NCBI RefSeq assembly: GCF_001553005.1
Contig: NZ_KQ959886.1
Span: 1 to 27,284 of the forward strand
Source: Gemelliphila asaccharolytica
GTDB lineage: Bacteria; Bacillota; Bacilli; Staphylococcales; Gemellaceae
Length of the DNA stretch: 27,284 nt
Reading direction: 5' to 3'
Shown: in pieces, positions 27,212 through 27,284 of the stretch
How positions within the stretch are numbered: the stretch's first letter is position 1
Layout: every line of letters begins with the position of its first letter
Translations under genes and position numbers: made by a program
The notes under the pieces: model-generated
What the model saw: only the letters and a program-made list of their open reading frames with translations
The model's database searches: none
What the model was told of the DNA's origin: nothing

Positions 27212-27284
27212 TTACAACATTGCTCCGCTACTGTCTACCATGTAGCCGTCTGGTGTTGTGTCTGCTAACATATAGCCATTTTCG
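27212..27284 (-). CDS. C-terminal end of a probable choline/cell-wall-binding repeat protein (partial)
   Basis: Only the last 23 codons and the TAA stop are inside the window; the gene continues beyond its right edge. The frame reads ENGYMLADTTPDGYMVDSSG and then AML. The pattern of GYM-L--TTPDGY-VD--GA matches the final repeat of choline-binding and related cell-wall-binding repeat proteins (for instance ENGYM followed by TPDGYxVxxxGAW ends). Such repeats hold surface enzymes or adhesins to teichoic acids. The catalytic part is not visible. A terminator follows 12 bp after the stop, which supports it being a real gene end. The family assignment rests on a short stretch. Confidence 0.6.
   Translation of the reverse strand, partial: ENGYMLADTTPDGYMVDSSGAML

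Overview
The window comes from a very AT-rich, low-GC Gram-positive bacterium. Strong AGGAGG-type ribosome sites, TTGACA/TATAAT promoters, intrinsic terminators and gene pairs such as coaX-hslO, tatD-yabE-like and murC-DUF948 place it in the Bacilli. The gene mix (a Firmicute-type lipoyl-E3 dehydrogenase cluster, a FemAB ligase, NrdI, xpt-guaB) fits a Gemella-like or streptococcus-like host. That taxon is inferred from gene content, not from a marker gene. No rRNA, tRNA, CRISPR array, IS element, phage gene or defence system is visible, and the window reads as ordinary core chromosome.

Layout. 0.05-2.5 kb (minus): an APC amino acid permease, a lone NrdI flavodoxin and a cold-shock protein, with promoters upstream and terminators after the permease and csp. 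2.65-5.3 kb (minus): leuS followed by the KH-domain RNA-binding protein khpA. 5.3-5.8 kb: the longest gene-free stretch, extremely AT-rich. 5.8-8.1 kb (minus): galE then a FemAB peptidoglycan cross-bridge ligase, an apparent two-gene operon bounded by a good promoter and terminator. 8.15-11.8 kb (minus): dagK-type lipid kinase, HAD phosphatase, murC and a DUF948 membrane protein. 12.0-13.8 kb (minus): tatD and a secreted DUF348-DUF348-G5-transglycosylase protein resembling actinobacterial RpfB in layout. 14.0-17.4 kb (minus): a two-gene ABC exporter of MacB/FtsX type. 17.5-21.4 kb (plus): coaX-hslO, then xpt-guaB with its own promoter. 21.4-21.7 kb: convergent junction with two terminators and a possible small RNA. 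21.7-26.9 kb (minus): a complete 2-oxo acid (pyruvate/acetoin) dehydrogenase operon E1alpha-E1beta-E2-E3. At the right edge is the last 23 codons of a minus-strand gene that looks like a choline-binding or cell-wall-binding repeat protein.

Themes. Several genes serve the cell envelope (murC, FemAB, galE, lipid kinase, the secreted muralytic protein, the partial wall-binding protein). xpt and guaB meet at XMP in guanine nucleotide supply. The dehydrogenase operon makes acetyl-CoA, and coaX makes the first CoA intermediate. Five genes (leuS, murC, HAD, hslO, E1alpha) appear to start at GTG or TTG, judged by the Shine-Dalgarno position. I see no clearly novel system. The points most worth a second look are the operator-like palindrome in the xpt promoter, the candidate sRNA at 21.55-21.66 kb, the 81-bp exact repeat linking the E2 and E3 lipoyl domains, and the RpfB-like architecture of the secreted protein.
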